Source of the DNA: Bacteroidota bacterium
GTDB taxonomy: Bacteria; Bacteroidota; Bacteroidia; B-17B0; Aurantibacillaceae
Reading direction: 5' to 3'
Assembly: GCA_013287545.1 (NCBI GenBank)
Contig: JABDDQ010000013.1
Span: 1 to 45,703 of the forward strand
DNA: 45,703 bases
The position numbers and the translations under genes are program-made. Shown piece after piece: positions 43,782 through 45,703 of this stretch (its first letter is position 1; each line of letters begins with the position of its first letter). The notes below the pieces were generated by a model. It had not been told where the DNA came from, ran no database searches, and was given only the letters and a program-made list of their open reading frames with translations.

Positions 43782-44642
43782 ATGTTCAGATACTTACTTC
43801 TATTATTTTTTCCTACCCTTGTTTATACTCAGACAAAATTTGAGTTAGTGAAAAAAATATCATCGTTTAAACACCCCGAGAATGTTTACATTATTGATGC
43901 TAATAAAGTTTTAATTGCTGATATAGGTAAAACGTTTAAATCGACCGAACGGGATAGTGATGGTGTGGTATACCAATGTGTTATGGGTAACATTAATGCT
44001 AAAAACAAACTAAATAAAACCTTTAAATTAAATGCTCCAAAAGGGATGATGGTAAACGGTACTACACTTTTTATTGCCGATATAGATAGAATTGTAATAG
44101 CCAATGTTGAAACGGGCACAAAAATAGATGAGATAGTTTTTACGGATACGACGGTATCTTTAAACGATATTTTTTTATTGGATGATAACACTTTATTGGT
44201 TTCGGTTACCAATAAGCATGAATTATTTGCGGTTACTTTATCATCGAAAGAAATTATAAACCTTTCAAATAGCAGTGTAGAGGGGGCTAATGGCTTATGT
44301 AAGAATGAAAAGAAAATTTATGTATGTGGATTTGCATCGAAAGAAAAAAAGAAAGGAAGCCTTTATGAATATGATTTAGAAAGCAATAAAGTAAGCACTA
44401 TTGTAAGAGAATTAGGGCATTTAGATGGCATGAAATTATACAACAATAAATTATTGGTAAGTGATTGGGGCGCGGACTATAACCACGGTAAAATTTGGGA
44501 GATAGATTTAGAGACCAAAAAGCCCAGTATTGTTTTAGAAGATGAAATGCTTAAAAGCCCTTCTGGGTTTGATTTGCTGGAAAATACTTTAATTATGCCT
44601 TGTTTAGATAGCGGAAATATTTTGGTATATAAACTCAAATAG
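43782..44642 (+). CDS. Secreted SMP-30/gluconolactonase-like beta-propeller protein
   Basis: 286 residues with a signal peptide (MFRYLLLLFFPTLVYTQ). The mature part has recurring propeller blades: HPENVYIIDANKVLIADIG, APKGMMVNGTTLFIADIDRI, GANGLCKNEKKIYVCGF, GHLDGMKLYNNKLLVSDWG and SPSGFDLLENTLIMPCL. The pattern of G-x-DGM and LLVSDWG resembles SMP-30/gluconolactonase/NHL-type proteins in the periplasm. Substrate unknown; whether the metal-binding Glu/Asn/Asp set of true lactonases is complete cannot be judged by eye. Its last eight bases overlap the end of waaA on the other strand. Confidence 0.7.
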   Translation: MFRYLLLLFFPTLVYTQTKFELVKKISSFKHPENVYIIDANKVLIADIGKTFKSTERDSDGVVYQCVMGNINAKNKLNKTFKLNAPKGMMVNGTTLFIADIDRIVIANVETGTKIDEIVFTDTTVSLNDIFLLDDNTLLVSVTNKHELFAVTLSSKEIINLSNSSVEGANGLCKNEKKIYVCGFASKEKKKGSLYEYDLESNKVSTIVRELGHLDGMKLYNNKLLVSDWGADYNHGKIWEIDLETKKPSIVLEDEMLKSPSGFDLLENTLIMPCLDSGNILVYKLK

Positions 44643-45703
44643 CTTTTAGTTCTCCCAGTATTTTTTCCGTAGCACCTGATTTGTTTTGCATGTAGTTTTT
44701 TATCTCAGTACTTAATTTATTGCGATAATTTTCGTCTGCAATAATTTTATCGAAGAATAAAAACAAGTCACCTTCATTAGAAACTACTTTTGAAATGCCA
44801 AACTGTAAAGTTTCTGTTGCTTCTACAAATTTATGATGATTTGTACCAAATGCCACAGGTACATTATATACCAAGGTTTCTAATATATTGTGTATGCCAT
44901 CGTTAAAGCCTCCACCAATATAAGTAGCTGTTGCGTAACGATAAAGCTGGGAAAGTACGCCTATAGTATCTATAATTAAAACATCAGCCTTATCTATATT
45001 TATAGGGTTTGTATAAAGTGTATAGTTTACAGTGCCAATTAATTTTTCGATATTGGCTACCGATGCTTTATTTACTTCGTGCGGAGCAATTATTAGCTTT
45101 AAATTATTGTGTTTTACTTTCAGTTTGTTAAAAGCCTCTATTACAATTTGTTCTTCTTTAGGCCATGAGCTACCTACAACTAATATTTTATTGTTGGCAC
45201 AAAAACTATCAATAAGCGGTAGTTCTTTTTTTGTTTTAAGTATGTCAAAAACTCTATCAAAACGAGTGTCGCCAACAACTTTATAGTTTTTAATATGTAT
45301 GGTTTCTAATAATTTACCCGAAGCTTCATCCTGAATGAGTAGAAGTTTATAAGTGCTTAAAGCTTTTTTGAAAATGCCACCGTACCATTTAAAAAAAGGT
45401 TGATGGGGTTTAAATACAGCTGAAATTAAAAAGGTTGGGATTGCCTTTTTATGTAACTGAAATAAAAAATTAAGCCAAAATTCGTACTTGATAAAAATGG
45501 CTATGCTTGGGTTTACAATATTCAAAAAATCGGTAGCGTTTTGCTTGGTATCTAAAGGCAGGTAACAAACTACATCAGCACCATCCCAATTTTTGAAGGC
45601 CTCGTATCCGCTTGGCGAAAAAAAACTTAGTACAATTTTAACAGTTGGATGTTGTTTTTTAAAGGCTTCGATAACTGGTCTGCCTTGTTCAAACTCACCA
45701 TAC
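44635..45703 (-). CDS. waaA: 3-deoxy-D-manno-octulosonic acid (Kdo) transferase, 5'-truncated by window end
   Basis: The frame is open to the window edge; in-frame residues before the TTG at 45525 read YGEFEQGRPVIEAFK, LSFFSPSGYEAFKNW and VVCYLPLDTKQNA, the normal N-terminal half of WaaA. So about 356 residues are visible. The second half has IKYEFWLNFL, ISAVFKPHQPFFKWYGG, VVGDTRFDRV, VVGSSWPKEE, LIIAPHEVNK and YIGGGFNDGIHNILETLVYNVPVAFG, the CMP-Kdo-binding end of this GT30 GT-B enzyme. It adds Kdo to lipid A precursor at the inner membrane, showing that the organism makes Kdo-containing LPS. Confidence 0.95.
   Translation of the reverse strand, partial: YGEFEQGRPVIEAFKKQHPTVKIVLSFFSPSGYEAFKNWDGADVVCYLPLDTKQNATDFLNIVNPSIAIFIKYEFWLNFLFQLHKKAIPTFLISAVFKPHQPFFKWYGGIFKKALSTYKLLLIQDEASGKLLETIHIKNYKVVGDTRFDRVFDILKTKKELPLIDSFCANNKILVVGSSWPKEEQIVIEAFNKLKVKHNNLKLIIAPHEVNKASVANIEKLIGTVNYTLYTNPINIDKADVLIIDTIGVLSQLYRYATATYIGGGFNDGIHNILETLVYNVPVAFGTNHHKFVEATETLQFGISKVVSNEGDLFLFFDKIIADENYRNKLSTEIKNYMQNKSGATEKILGELKAI

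Noticed and set aside
1-45703. CRISPR arrays, insertion sequences, phage genes
   Set aside because: No regularly spaced repeats, no transposase- or integrase-like ORF and no phage structural genes could be recognised on either strand.

Overview
The window looks like a chromosomal segment of a low-GC member of the Bacteroidota. The reasons are several secreted proteins with a C-terminal type IX secretion (T9SS) sorting domain, -7 boxes of the TAnnTTTG type, frequent GTG/TTG starts with weak Shine-Dalgarno sites, and a TonB-dependent receptor and OmpA-type envelope proteins. I cannot name the species. No CRISPR array, transposase or rRNA was seen.

Region 1 (1-4850) holds envelope genes: the 3' part of an outer-membrane beta-barrel gene (Wzi/RemB-like), an OmpA-family gene split by a frameshift in a run of nine A, a SPOR-like coiled-coil protein on the minus strand, and a second outer-membrane barrel-like protein.

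Region 2 (4883-32415) is a surface polysaccharide (O-antigen or exopolysaccharide) locus of about 27.5 kb. It starts from a good promoter before a Wzc-like tyrosine autokinase. It contains two paralogous Wzx-type flippases, the second fused to a glycosyltransferase-like domain; a Wzy/ligase-type membrane protein; six further glycosyltransferases; a DegT aminotransferase; a WlbA/WbpB-like dehydrogenase; three methyltransferases; a hexapeptide acyltransferase; an MBOAT/SGNH O-acylation pair; and two asparagine-synthase-like amidotransferases. Most genes overlap or abut. The run is broken only by a minus-strand SDR plus FAD-oxidoreductase pair (16779-18522), whose FAD gene carries a G9 tract. Together these genes could build, decorate (amino, amide, methyl, acyl), flip and polymerise a glycan. 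No Wza export protein is present.

Region 3 (32554-36678) has a secreted amidohydrolase, then a 52-bp perfect direct repeat of the 3' part of tRNA-Ser(GGA). The repeats bracket about 2.45 kb that looks like a small integrated element without its own integrase. Its cargo is a T9SS-targeted beta-helix surface protein and two tiny minus-strand ORFs.

Region 4 (36685-42394) has a small SET-domain methyltransferase gene divergent from a cobalamin riboswitch. The riboswitch heads a four-gene, translationally coupled operon: a BtuB-like TonB receptor, two T9SS-sorted secreted proteins (the first DUF4465-like), and a YncE/DUF5074-like beta-propeller lipoprotein resembling BtuG. This is probably a vitamin B12 capture system using T9SS-exported parts.

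Region 5 (42400-45703) is housekeeping: purA, a secreted SMP-30-like propeller protein, and the 3' part of waaA (Kdo transferase), cut by the window end.
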